Below are positions 35,831 to 45,109 of a stretch of 64,000 bases of DNA, one piece after another. Under the pieces are notes generated by a model. That model was not told the origin of the DNA. It did no database searches and was given only the letters and a program-made list of their open reading frames with translations. Position numbers and translations under genes: made by a program. The stretch's first letter is position 1. Each line of letters opens with the position of its first letter. This stretch comes from Streptomyces sp. APSN-46.1 (GTDB lineage: Bacteria; Actinomycetota; Actinomycetes; Streptomycetales; Streptomycetaceae), in NCBI RefSeq assembly GCF_022815725.1, contig NZ_JALGRF010000010.1, positions 62,001-126,000 on the forward strand. The letters run 5' to 3'.

Positions 35831-38791
35831 ATGAGGCACCGCGCGAGATCGATCCTCGCCGCAAGCGCACTCGTCTTCGGAACCACACTGGCCGCGCTTC
35901 CCGTCGCGGCCGGGGCCCAGCCATCGTCCGGTACCGCGTCCGACGCCGACGAGGTACGGGTCTACGACGCCGACATCACCCGTGAACAGGTCCCGCTCGT
36001 CCTCGCCGCCGGCCAGGACGCCCACGAACTCTCCGAGCGCGCCCCGGAGTCCGGGACCGCCAAGGTCGAACTCTTCCTCACGGGTGGCCAGGCCAAGGAC
36101 CTCGCCGCCCAGGGCGTCAAGCTCGCCGAGCGAAAGGTTCCCGCCAAAGCCTCGGCCCGTTCGGAGGCCGCCGGCGACGGGGTCTTCCGCCCGTACAGCG
36201 GGAAGGGCGGCCTCCAGGAGGAGATCCTCCGGACCGCCCAGGAGAACCCCGGCCTCACCAAGGTCGTCTCCATCGGCAAGACCGTGCAGGGCAAGGACAT
36301 CCTCGCCCTCAAGGTCACCAAGAACGCGAAGAAGACCCCCGACGGCGACAAGCCGTCCGTGCTGTACATGTCCAACCAGCACGCCCGCGAGTGGATCACC
36401 CCCGAGATGACCCGGCGGCTGATGCACCACACCCTGGACAACTACGGCAAGGACCAGCGGATCACCCAGCTGGTGGACTCCACCGAGCTGTGGTTCCTGC
36501 TCACCGCCAACCCGGACGGGTACGACTACACGCACGCCCCCGACGGCGAGCGGCTGTGGCGCAAGAACCTGCACGACAACAACGGCGACGGCAAGATCAC
36601 CGCCGGCGACGGCGTGGACCTCAACCGCAACTTCGCCTACAAGTGGGGCTACGACAACGAGGGTTCCTCCCCCAGCCCGTCGAGCGAGACCTACCGGGGC
36701 CCCACGGCGTCCTCCGAGCCCGAGACCGTCGCCCTCGACGCGTTCGAGAAGCGCATCGGCTTCACGTACGCCATCAACTACCACTCCGCGGCCGAACTGC
36801 TGCTCTACGGCGTGGGCTGGCAGGTGGCCACCCCGACCCCGGACGACGTGGCCTACAAGGCGCTCGCCGGTACCCCGGAGCACCCCGCCGTCCCCGGCTA
36901 CTACCCGCAGGTGTCCTCCGAGCTCTACACCACCAACGGCGAGGCCGACGGCCACGCCTCCAACGCCAACGGCATCATGATGTTCACCCCGGAGATGACC
37001 ACCTGCCGGACGGCCTCCGCGATCGACCCGGACGACCGGTGGAAACCCGAGGACTGCGCCTCCGGCTTCAACTTCCCGGACGACGAGAAACTCATCCAGG
37101 CGGAGTTCGCCAAGAACATCGCCTTCGCGCTGTCCGTCGGCGAGAGCGCCGCGCGCCCGGACCGGCCGGTGTCCTCCGTGGGCCTGAGCGCCGCGGACTT
37201 CACCCTGGACCCCTTCACCACCTCCTACGTGGCCCGCGGTGAGGACCAGACCGTCTCCGTGACCGCCCGCAAGGCGCTCCGGGACAAGCAGCTGAAGTTC
37301 CGTATCAACGGCGGCCGCACGCACGACGACGGGCTCAAGGCCTGGAAGGGCGGCGACGTCTACGGCGGCGAGGACAACAACTGGTTCGACGAGTACCGCG
37401 CGAAGGTGGACGGCGCCAGGCCGGGCGACAAGGTCGAGGTGTGGTTCACCGGCCGCGACCGCTCCGGCCGGCAGGTCTCCAGCGAACACTTCACCTACAC
37501 GGTGGCCCAGCGGCCGCGTGCGGACGTGCTGGTGATCGCCGAGGAGGGTGCCAAGGCCCAGCACGCCCAGACGTACGTGGACGCCCTGCGCGCCAACGGC
37601 AGGTCCGCGGCGGTCTGGGACGTCGCCACCCAGGGCGCCCCGCACCACCTCGGCGTGCTCTCCCACTTCCGTACGGCCGTCCACTCCACGGGCGCCAAGA
37701 CCCCCGGCGGCGACACCCAGCTCGCGCTACGGGACTTCCTCAACGAGGGCGGCAAGCTGATCGAGGCCGGTGAGCTGGCCGGCGGCAACGCCCAGGTCGG
37801 CCGCGCCGTGACCAACGACTTCAGCCAGTACTACCTCGGCGCCTACAGCCGTACGAGCGTCAGCGGCGCCACCGGCTTCACCGGCGCGGGCACCCTGGCC
37901 GGGGCCAAGGGCGGCCTCGGCGACGCGGCGGGCAACCCGCTCGACGCCCCCGGCGCCTACACCGCGACCTCCGACACCCTCGCCGCGGCGCAGTTCCCGC
38001 AGTTCAAGAGCGCGCAGGCGGGCCAGTACGCCGGGGTCGTGAATCCGTACGCCCCCTTCGCCGGCACCGGGATGGCCTCGGCCACCCATGACGACAACGA
38101 CTGGAAGCGGCTGGTCCGCACGATCGACCTGACCGGGGTCACCGCCGCCGACAAGCCGCAGCTGAAGATGGCCCTCAACTGGAACATCGAGGAGGGCTAC
38201 GACCACGCCGCCCTGGAGGCGCACACGGCGGGCGCCGACGACTGGACCACGCTGCCCGAGGCGGGCGGCCTGAGCAGCCCGACCGTCCCCGAGGAGTGCG
38301 CGGCCGGGTTCTTCATGAACGGCCACCCGTTCCTGCGCCGCTACCTCACGCTCGACGCCGGCGGCTGCACCCCGAAGGGCAGCAGCGGCGCGTGGAACAG
38401 CTTCACCGGCTCCTCCGGCGGCTGGAAGCAGGTCTCCTTCGACCTGAGCGCGTACGCCGGCAAGAAGGTGGAACTCGCCCTGTCCTCCATCACCGACCCC
38501 GGCTCGGGCGGTCGCGGGGTCTTCGCGGACGAGGCGCGGCTGTCCGTGGGCGGCGCCGACCAGGCCGCGGAGGGCTTCGAGAGCTCGCTGGGCGGCTGGT
38601 CGGCCCAGGGCGCACCCGCCGGAAGCCCCGAGGTTCCCGGCGACTGGTCTCGCTCCGGGGAACTGTTCACGTCCTACGCGTCCATCACTACGGGTAACAC
38701 GGTGCTCCTCGGGTTCGGCCTGGAACACCTGCCGGCCGCGGCCGATCGAGCCGTACTCGTCGGTAAGGCGCTCCGTTCGCTGAATCGTTGA
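35831..38791 (+). CDS. Secreted M14-family zinc carboxypeptidase, multidomain
   Basis: A 986-residue exported metallopeptidase. The signal peptide is residues 1-29 (ending AAGAQ) and a propeptide-like region runs to about 120. The M14 domain follows, with zinc ligands His184 and Glu187 in NQHAREW and His318 in INYHSAAE, and the general-base Glu388 in FTPEM. Between them lies an acidic DNNGDGKITAGDG loop (about residues 249-261) that looks like an EF-hand-type calcium site. The C-terminal 500 residues contain beta-sandwich and jellyroll-like segments (TYVARGEDQTVSVTAR; DLSAYAGKKVELALS). It probably trims peptides outside the cell. AGGGGGG precedes the ATG, and TTGACA at 35756 is a possible -35. 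Confidence 0.93.
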   Translation: MRHRARSILAASALVFGTTLAALPVAAGAQPSSGTASDADEVRVYDADITREQVPLVLAAGQDAHELSERAPESGTAKVELFLTGGQAKDLAAQGVKLAERKVPAKASARSEAAGDGVFRPYSGKGGLQEEILRTAQENPGLTKVVSIGKTVQGKDILALKVTKNAKKTPDGDKPSVLYMSNQHAREWITPEMTRRLMHHTLDNYGKDQRITQLVDSTELWFLLTANPDGYDYTHAPDGERLWRKNLHDNNGDGKITAGDGVDLNRNFAYKWGYDNEGSSPSPSSETYRGPTASSEPETVALDAFEKRIGFTYAINYHSAAELLLYGVGWQVATPTPDDVAYKALAGTPEHPAVPGYYPQVSSELYTTNGEADGHASNANGIMMFTPEMTTCRTASAIDPDDRWKPEDCASGFNFPDDEKLIQAEFAKNIAFALSVGESAARPDRPVSSVGLSAADFTLDPFTTSYVARGEDQTVSVTARKALRDKQLKFRINGGRTHDDGLKAWKGGDVYGGEDNNWFDEYRAKVDGARPGDKVEVWFTGRDRSGRQVSSEHFTYTVAQRPRADVLVIAEEGAKAQHAQTYVDALRANGRSAAVWDVATQGAPHHLGVLSHFRTAVHSTGAKTPGGDTQLALRDFLNEGGKLIEAGELAGGNAQVGRAVTNDFSQYYLGAYSRTSVSGATGFTGAGTLAGAKGGLGDAAGNPLDAPGAYTATSDTLAAAQFPQFKSAQAGQYAGVVNPYAPFAGTGMASATHDDNDWKRLVRTIDLTGVTAADKPQLKMALNWNIEEGYDHAALEAHTAGADDWTTLPEAGGLSSPTVPEECAAGFFMNGHPFLRRYLTLDAGGCTPKGSSGAWNSFTGSSGGWKQVSFDLSAYAGKKVELALSSITDPGSGGRGVFADEARLSVGGADQAAEGFESSLGGWSAQGAPAGSPEVPGDWSRSGELFTSYASITTGNTVLLGFGLEHLPAAADRAVLVGKALRSLNR

Positions 38792-38836
38792 TCGGCGGCC
38801 CCGTCACCGCTCACCGTGGGTGACGAGGGCGAAGGT

Positions 38837-38901
38837 CCCCGGCGTCCTGTGCCGGCGCCATTGGTACAGGACAGCCGGGGATCCCCCCGCCAAGCGGGGG
38901 G
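38837..38901. terminator. Two tandem hairpins between the carboxypeptidase and gap
   Basis: Hairpin 1 pairs CCCCGGC-GTCCTGTGCC (38837-38853) with GGTACAGGAC-A-GCCGGGG (38863-38880), 17 pairs with one bulge. Hairpin 2 pairs CCCCCCGC (38883-38890) with GCGGGGGG (38894-38901). They most likely terminate carboxypeptidase transcription. Confidence 0.65.
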
Positions 38902-39022
38902 AGTGTCAGGCCCCGGCCGATGTCACTCCCAAGCTCACGGAGAGGTAGGGTCGTAAGCGGTCGGGGACATCCCATACAGCTCGCCGGCGCACTTACCGGC
39001 GCACATACGAGGAGATCGGTTC

Positions 39023-40027
<1,005 letters not shown>

Positions 40028-40060
40028 CAAGTCCCTCGGGCAAGGCAGCACGATGTGAGC

Positions 40061-40102
40061 ACAGGGTCCGGGCAGCGCGACGAAGCGCCGCACGGGCCCT
40101 GT
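40061..40102 (+). terminator. Hairpin in the gap-pgk spacer
   Basis: ACAGGGTCCG (40061-40070) pairs with CGGGCCCTGT (40093-40102) with one G-T wobble, with inner GCGC/GCGC pairing. TTGCTTGCC follows. It could attenuate read-through or stabilise the gap message. Confidence 0.55.
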
Positions 40103-40171
40103 TGCTTGCCTCGTCCGACCTGGCCCGGCACGCGGGTATCAGCCCCGGACCGGTATAAGGAGTAGAACAGC

Positions 40172-41383
40172 ATGAAGACCATCGACGAACTTCTCGCCGA
40201 AGGTGTCTCAGGCAAGCGGGTGTTCGTCCGCGCCGACCTCAACGTGCCGCTCGCCGGCGCCACCATCACCGACGACGGCCGCATCCGCGCCGTCCAGCCG
40301 ACCATCGCGAAGCTCGCCGAGGCCGGCGCCCGCGTGATCGTCGCCTCGCACCTGGGCCGCCCCAAGGGCGAGCCGGACCCGGCCTTCTCGCTGGCGCCCG
40401 CCGCCAAGCGGCTGGGCGAACTGCTCGGCCAGGACGTCGCCTTCGCGACCGACACCGTCGGATCCTCCGCCAGGGCCACCGTCGCGGCCCTCGCCGACGG
40501 CCAGGTCGCCGTCATCGAGAACCTGCGCTTCAACGCCGGTGAGACCGCGAAGGACGACGCCGAGCGCGGCGCCTTCGCCGATCAGCTCGCCGAGCTGGCC
40601 GACATCTACGTCGGCGACGGTTTCGGCGCCGTCCACCGCAAGCACGCCTCGGTCTTCGACCTCCCCGCGCGCCTTCCGCACGCGGCCGGCTACCTCATCG
40701 CCACCGAGGTCGGCGTCCTGAAGAAGCTCACCGCCGAGGTCAAGCGCCCGTACGTGGTCGTCCTCGGCGGGGCCAAGGTCTCCGACAAGCTCGCCGTCAT
40801 CGACCAGCTGCTCGGCAAGGCCGACCGCATCCTCATCGGCGGCGGCATGGCGTACACCTTCCTCTACGCCAAGGGCTACGAGGTCGGCATCTCCCTGCTC
40901 CAGAAGGACCAGGTGGAGGTCGTCACGGAGTACATGGCCCGCGCCGAGGCCAACGGCGTCGAGCTGGTCCTCCCGGTGGACATCCTGGCTTCCGCGGACT
41001 TCCCCGACCTCAAGGGCAAGACCCCGGCCGAGTACGTCACCGTCGACGCGGACAAGATCCCTGCCGAGAAGGAGGGTCTGGACATCGGTCCCATGACCCG
41101 CGAGCTGTACGCCTCGAAGATCGCCGACGCCGAGACCGTCTTCTGGAACGGCCCGGTCGGCGTCTTCGAGCACCCCGACTACGCGAACGGCACCAAGGCC
41201 ATCGCGCAGGCGCTGATCGACAGCAGCGCCTTCACCGTCGTAGGCGGCGGCGACTCGGCCGCGGCCGTACGTACGCTCGGCTTCGACGAGAACGCTTTCG
41301 GCCACATCTCGACCGGTGGCGGCGCCTCCCTCGAATACCTCGAGGGCAAGACGCTCCCCGGCCTCGCCGCACTGGAGGACTGA
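40172..41383 (+). CDS. pgk: Phosphoglycerate kinase
   Basis: This enzyme transfers phosphate from 1,3-bisphosphoglycerate to ADP in glycolysis. The 403-residue protein shows the N-domain signature VFVRADLNVPL, the substrate-binding ASHLGRPKG, the hinge region VVVLGGAKVSDKL, and the nucleotide-binding FWNGPVGVFE and VVGGGDSAAA with HISTGGGASLEYLEG. An AGGAG (about 40160) precedes the ATG. The tpiA ATG lies six bases after its stop, so the two genes are co-translated. Confidence 0.98.
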   Translation: MKTIDELLAEGVSGKRVFVRADLNVPLAGATITDDGRIRAVQPTIAKLAEAGARVIVASHLGRPKGEPDPAFSLAPAAKRLGELLGQDVAFATDTVGSSARATVAALADGQVAVIENLRFNAGETAKDDAERGAFADQLAELADIYVGDGFGAVHRKHASVFDLPARLPHAAGYLIATEVGVLKKLTAEVKRPYVVVLGGAKVSDKLAVIDQLLGKADRILIGGGMAYTFLYAKGYEVGISLLQKDQVEVVTEYMARAEANGVELVLPVDILASADFPDLKGKTPAEYVTVDADKIPAEKEGLDIGPMTRELYASKIADAETVFWNGPVGVFEHPDYANGTKAIAQALIDSSAFTVVGGGDSAAAVRTLGFDENAFGHISTGGGASLEYLEGKTLPGLAALED

Positions 41384-41389
41384 CCCTTA

Positions 41390-42166
41390 ATGAGCACCCG
41401 CACCCCGCTGATGGCGGGCAACTGGAAGATGAACCTCAACCACCTTGAGGCCATCGCCCACGTCCAGAAGCTCGCCTTCGCCCTGGCCGACAAGGACTAC
41501 GACGCCGTCGAGGTCGCGGTGCTGCCGCCCTTCATCGACCTGCGTTCGGTCCAGACCCTGGTCGACGGCGACAAGCTGAAGATCAAGTACGGCGCCCAGG
41601 ACCTCTCGGCGCACGACTCCGGTGCCTACACCGGCGAGATCTCCGGCTCCATGCTGGCCAAGCTGAGCTGCACGTACGTGGCCGTCGGCCACAGCGAGCG
41701 CCGCCAGTACCACGGCGAGAGCGACGAGCTCTGCAACGCCAAGGTCAAGGCCGCCTACCGGCACGGGATCACCCCGATCCTGTGCGTCGGCGAGGGCCTG
41801 GACGTCCGCAAGGCCGGCCGGCAGGTCCCGTACACGCTGGAGCAGATCGACGGCGGCCTCAAGGACATCCCGGCCGAGCAGGTCGAGTCCATCGTGATCG
41901 CGTACGAGCCCGTCTGGGCGATCGGCACCGGCGAGGTCGCCACCCCCGAGGACGCGCAGGAGGTCTGCGGGGCGATCCGCGGCCGCCTCGCCGAGCTCTA
42001 CTCGCAGGAGCTGGCCGACAAGGTCCGCATCCAGTACGGCGGCTCGGTCAAGTCCGGCAACATCGCCGCGATCATGGCCCAGCCCGACGTGGACGGCGCC
42101 CTGGTCGGCGGCGCCGCGCTGGACGTGGACGAGTTCGTCAAGATCGTCCGCTTCCGCGACCAGTGA
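41390..42166 (+). CDS. tpiA: Triose-phosphate isomerase
   Basis: This enzyme interconverts dihydroxyacetone phosphate and glyceraldehyde 3-phosphate. The 258-residue TIM barrel has the catalytic Lys in MAGNWKMN, the His in VGHSERRQ and the Glu in AYEPVWAIGTG, with the phosphate-binding YGGSVKSGN and GGAALD loops. Expected length and full motif set. It sits directly after pgk in the same transcription unit. Confidence 0.98.
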   Translation: MSTRTPLMAGNWKMNLNHLEAIAHVQKLAFALADKDYDAVEVAVLPPFIDLRSVQTLVDGDKLKIKYGAQDLSAHDSGAYTGEISGSMLAKLSCTYVAVGHSERRQYHGESDELCNAKVKAAYRHGITPILCVGEGLDVRKAGRQVPYTLEQIDGGLKDIPAEQVESIVIAYEPVWAIGTGEVATPEDAQEVCGAIRGRLAELYSQELADKVRIQYGGSVKSGNIAAIMAQPDVDGALVGGAALDVDEFVKIVRFRDQ

Positions 42167-42220
42167 GCGAAGAGACGATCGCCGTGAGTATGCGGTAGGA
42201 CGGATCCGTCGTACCCTTGC

Positions 42221-42257
42221 GGGGGCCAGGAGGCTGAACCACCAGCCACTGGCCCCC
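42221..42257 (+). terminator. Hairpin between tpiA and secG
   Basis: GGGGGCCAG (42221-42229) pairs with CTGGCCCCC (42249-42257), and an inner GGCTG/CAGCC stem completes the structure. No T-tract follows, so it may be a weak terminator or a leader structure of secG. Confidence 0.55.
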
Positions 42258-42311
42258 GTGCACATCCCAGCAGAGCCGAAAAGCCAGAAAGCCAGAAAGT
42301 AGGAATCAGCC

Positions 42312-42548
42312 GTGATTATGGGGTTCTCGATCGCCCTGATCGTGTTCAGCGCCCTGCTGATGCTGCTCGTGCTGATGCACAAGGGCAAGGGCGGCGGCCT
42401 CTCCGACATGTTCGGCGGCGGTATGCAGTCGTCCGTCGGAGGCTCCTCGGTCGCGGAGCGCAACCTGGACCGGATCACCGTCGTGATCGGCCTGTTCTGG
42501 TTCGCGTGCATCGTCGCGCTCGGCCTGCTGATGAAGTCGGGCAGCTGA
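42312..42548 (+). CDS. secG: Preprotein translocase subunit SecG
   Basis: A 78-residue membrane protein with two transmembrane helices (MGFSIALIVFSALLMLLVLMH, shortened here, and ITVVIGLFWFACIVALGLLM) flanking the conserved cytoplasmic loop GKGGGLSDMFGG. SecG assists SecYE in the Sec channel. The GTG start and small size are normal. Its position after tpiA is conserved in actinobacteria. Confidence 0.96.
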   Translation: MIMGFSIALIVFSALLMLLVLMHKGKGGGLSDMFGGGMQSSVGGSSVAERNLDRITVVIGLFWFACIVALGLLMKSGS

Positions 42549-42615
42549 CGGTTCTGGCCATTCCGGCCGTCCGGCCCGTTCCCCCCTGCCTATCATGGGG
42601 ACCGGCGCCCGTACT

Positions 42616-42634
42616 CCGGAGCGAGTAACTCCGG
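42616..42634. promoter_or_regulatory. Palindrome CCGGAG-N7-CTCCGG upstream of the rbpA-like gene
   Basis: Perfect 6-bp arms at 42616-42621 and 42629-42634 lie just upstream of the putative -35 of the rbpA-like promoter, a position suited to an activator or repressor. Confidence 0.45.
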
Positions 42635-42637
42635 TCA

Positions 42638-42666
42638 CTGGACGTGCGTTGGGCCTTCCGTAGACT
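42638..42666 (+). promoter_or_regulatory. HrdB-type promoter of the rbpA-like gene
   Basis: CTGGAC (42638-42643) and TAGACT (42661-42666) are separated by exactly 17 bp, a good match to the Streptomyces principal sigma consensus. Confidence 0.65.
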
Positions 42667-42729
42667 GGGGCGCCCGCAGCGGAAATTCCACTCACGCTCC
42701 GCGGCACCATCACGCAGGGAGTTACGACC

Positions 42730-43065
42730 GTGGCAAGTGGCAACGCGATCCGTGGAAGCCGGGTCGGAGCGGGGCCGATGGGTGAGGCAGAGCGTGGCGA
42801 GTCCGCGCCCCGCCTGCGCATCTCCTTCTGGTGCTCTAACGGGCACGAGACGCAGCCGAGCTTCGCCAGCGACGCGCAGGTGCCCGACACCTGGGACTGC
42901 CCGCGCTGCGGGTTCCCGGCCGGCCAGGACCGGGACAACCCACCCGCGCCGCCGCGCACCGAGCCGTACAAGACGCACCTGGCGTACGTGCGGGAGCGGC
43001 GCACCGACGCCGACGGCGAGGCCATCCTCGCCGAGGCGCTCGCCAAACTCCGCGGTGAGATCTGA
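42730..43065 (+). CDS. RbpA-family RNA polymerase-binding protein
   Basis: A 111-residue protein of the RbpA family, which binds RNA polymerase and principal sigma factors in actinobacteria and stimulates initiation. The basic N-terminus IRGSRVGAG matches the RbpA tail/basic linker (RGxRxG). CSNGH and CPRC (about residues 35-39 and 57-60) match the zinc-binding positions of the RbpA core, and TEPYKTHLAYVRERRTDADGE matches the sigma-interaction region. The sequence is diverged from the main Streptomyces RbpA and the locus differs, so this is probably the paralogue (RbpB-like). The GTG start follows AGGGAG. It has its own promoter and terminator. Confidence 0.88.
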   Translation: MASGNAIRGSRVGAGPMGEAERGESAPRLRISFWCSNGHETQPSFASDAQVPDTWDCPRCGFPAGQDRDNPPAPPRTEPYKTHLAYVRERRTDADGEAILAEALAKLRGEI

Positions 43066-43090
43066 ACATCCGAATGTGCGTGTGACATGT

Positions 43091-43130
43091 GGCCCGGCCC
43101 GCAGGAATCCTCTCCTGCGGGCCGGGCCTC
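43091..43130 (+). terminator. Strong terminator after the rbpA-like gene
   Basis: A perfect 16-bp stem (43091-43106 with 43113-43128, beginning GGCCCGGCCC) with a 6-nt loop is followed by TCTTTGTG, 25 bp after the stop. Confidence 0.9.
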
Positions 43131-43203
43131 TTTGTGTGCGTTGCCCCTCTTCCGATCCCTTAGGTTGGTGACCGGCGGGGCACGACAGGATGGAAGAGGT
43201 CTG

Positions 43204-44868
43204 ATGTCCGAGATGAACGCAGAAAGCCGTGCGAGGCTCAACCGGACTCCCGAGTGGCTGGCACTCGGCAAGCACCGGGAAGAGCTGGGGCAGACGCGTC
43301 TGCGGGACCTGTTCGAGACGAATCCGGGCCGGGGCACCGGCTACACCCTGCGGGTCGGCGACCTGCACATCGATTATTCGAAGCACCTCGTGACGGACGA
43401 GACGTTGGAACTGCTGCGCGAACTGGCCTCCGCCACGGGCGTGGCCGAACTGCGCGAGGCGATGTTCCGCGGGGAGAAGATCAACACGACCGAGGACAGG
43501 GCCGTCCTGCACACCGCCCTGCGCGCGCCGCGGGACGCGGTCGTCGAGGTGGACGGCGAGAACGTCGTCCCGGCCGTCCACGCGGTCCTCGACACGATGG
43601 CGGCCTTCTCCCGCCAGGTCAGGTCGGGGGAATGGACCGGCTTCACCGGCAAGCGCATCAAGAACGTCGTCAACATCGGCATCGGCGGCTCCGATCTGGG
43701 CCCGGCGATGGCGTACGAGGCGCTGCGCGCCTTCACCGACCGGGATCTGACCCTGCGGTTCGTGTCCAACGTGGACGGCGCGGACCTGCACGAAGCGGTG
43801 CTGGGGATGGACCCGGCCGAGACGCTGTTCATCATCGCGTCGAAGACCTTCACGACGATCGAGACCATCACCAACGCCACGTCGGCGCGGGAGTGGCTGC
43901 TGGCCGGTCTGGGCGGGGACCGGGCGGCGGTGGCACGGCACTTCGTGGCCCTGTCGACGAACGCCGAGAAGGTCACCGAGTTCGGCATCGATCCGGCCAA
44001 CATGTTCGAGTTCTGGGACTGGGTCGGGGGCCGCTACTCCTTCGACTCCGCGATCGGCCTCTCGCTGATGGTCGCCATCGGCCCGGACGCCTTCCGGGAG
44101 ATGCTGGACGGCTTCGCGCGGATGGACCAGCATTTCCGGACGGCGCCGCCGGAGGAGAACGCGCCGCTGCTGATGGGCCTGTTGGGGATCTGGTACGGGG
44201 CGTTCTTCGACGCGCAGTCGCACGCGGTGCTGCCGTACAGCCACTACCTCTCGCGGTTCACGGCGTACTTGCAGCAGCTGGACATGGAGTCGAACGGCAA
44301 GTCCGTGGACCGGCAGGGCAATCGGGTGGACTGGCAGACCGGGCCGGTGGTGTGGGGCACCCCGGGCACCAACGGGCAGCACGCGTACTACCAGTTGATC
44401 CACCAGGGGACGAAGGTGATCCCGGCGGACTTCATCGGGTTCGCGCGGCCGGTGCGGGAGCTGCCGTCGGCGCTGGAGGCCCAGCACGACCTGCTGATGG
44501 CGAACTTCTTCGCGCAGACGCAGGCGCTGGCCTTCGGCAAGACGGCCGAGGAGGTGCGTGCGGAGGGCGTGGCGGACGAACTGGTCCCGCACAAGACCTT
44601 CCAGGGCAACCACCCGACGACCACGATCCTGGCCACCGAGCTGACGCCCTCGGTGCTCGGCCAGCTGATCGCCCTCTACGAGCACAAGGTGTTCGTCCAG
44701 GGGGCCGTGTGGAACATCGACTCGTTCGACCAATGGGGCGTGGAGCTGGGGAAGGTCCTCGCCAAGCGGGTCGAGCCGGCACTGAAGGAGGGCTCGCACG
44801 TGGAGAGCCTGGACGCGTCGACGCGGGCGCTGGTCGCCACGTACCGGTCGCTGCGCGGGCGGGACTGA
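43204..44868 (+). CDS. pgi: Glucose-6-phosphate isomerase
   Basis: This enzyme interconverts glucose 6-phosphate and fructose 6-phosphate, linking glycolysis with the pentose phosphate genes that follow. The 554-residue protein has the conserved VVNIGIGGSDLGPAMAYEAL, ASKTFTTIETITN and GGRYSFDSAIGLS blocks, and the C-terminal catalytic KVFVQGAVWNIDSFDQWGVELGK, given in part. The ATG at 43204 follows AAGAGG; the open frame upstream overlaps the terminator and is rejected. It converges with pgl across the GC-only block. Confidence 0.97.
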   Translation: MSEMNAESRARLNRTPEWLALGKHREELGQTRLRDLFETNPGRGTGYTLRVGDLHIDYSKHLVTDETLELLRELASATGVAELREAMFRGEKINTTEDRAVLHTALRAPRDAVVEVDGENVVPAVHAVLDTMAAFSRQVRSGEWTGFTGKRIKNVVNIGIGGSDLGPAMAYEALRAFTDRDLTLRFVSNVDGADLHEAVLGMDPAETLFIIASKTFTTIETITNATSAREWLLAGLGGDRAAVARHFVALSTNAEKVTEFGIDPANMFEFWDWVGGRYSFDSAIGLSLMVAIGPDAFREMLDGFARMDQHFRTAPPEENAPLLMGLLGIWYGAFFDAQSHAVLPYSHYLSRFTAYLQQLDMESNGKSVDRQGNRVDWQTGPVVWGTPGTNGQHAYYQLIHQGTKVIPADFIGFARPVRELPSALEAQHDLLMANFFAQTQALAFGKTAEEVRAEGVADELVPHKTFQGNHPTTTILATELTPSVLGQLIALYEHKVFVQGAVWNIDSFDQWGVELGKVLAKRVEPALKEGSHVESLDASTRALVATYRSLRGRD

Positions 44869-44880
44869 CCGTCGGGAGTC

Positions 44881-45100
44881 CCGGGGTGGGGGGGGGGGGG
44901 CCCCCCCCCCCCCGGCGTGCCCCGGGAGGGGCCCGCGCGGGGGGGGCGGGCCGCCCGGGGGCGGGGCGGGGGGCCGCGGGGCCGGGGCCGCCGCGGCGCG
45001 GGCGGGGCGGGGGCCGGCCGCCCCCCCCCGGGGGGGGGGGGGGGGGGGCCGGCCGGGGGGGGGGGGGGGGGGGGGGGGCCCCCCCCCCCCCACCCCGGTC
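44881..45100. other. Homopolymer G/C block between pgi and pgl, possibly an assembly artefact
   Basis: This 220-bp spacer consists of long G and C runs. From 44928 to 45091 there is not a single A or T. Its two ends are mirror images: CCGGGGTGGGG at the left and CCCCACCCCGG at the right. A GC-rich bidirectional terminator would be expected between these convergent genes. The excessive homopolymers suggest sequencing noise over such a hairpin. I see no gene in it. Confidence 0.8.
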
Positions 45101-45109
45101 ATTCCCCGT

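Noticed and set aside
42167..42311. tRNA or small RNA gene between tpiA and secG
   Set aside because: The hairpin lacks a cloverleaf, a T-loop GTTCRANNC block and a terminator T-run.
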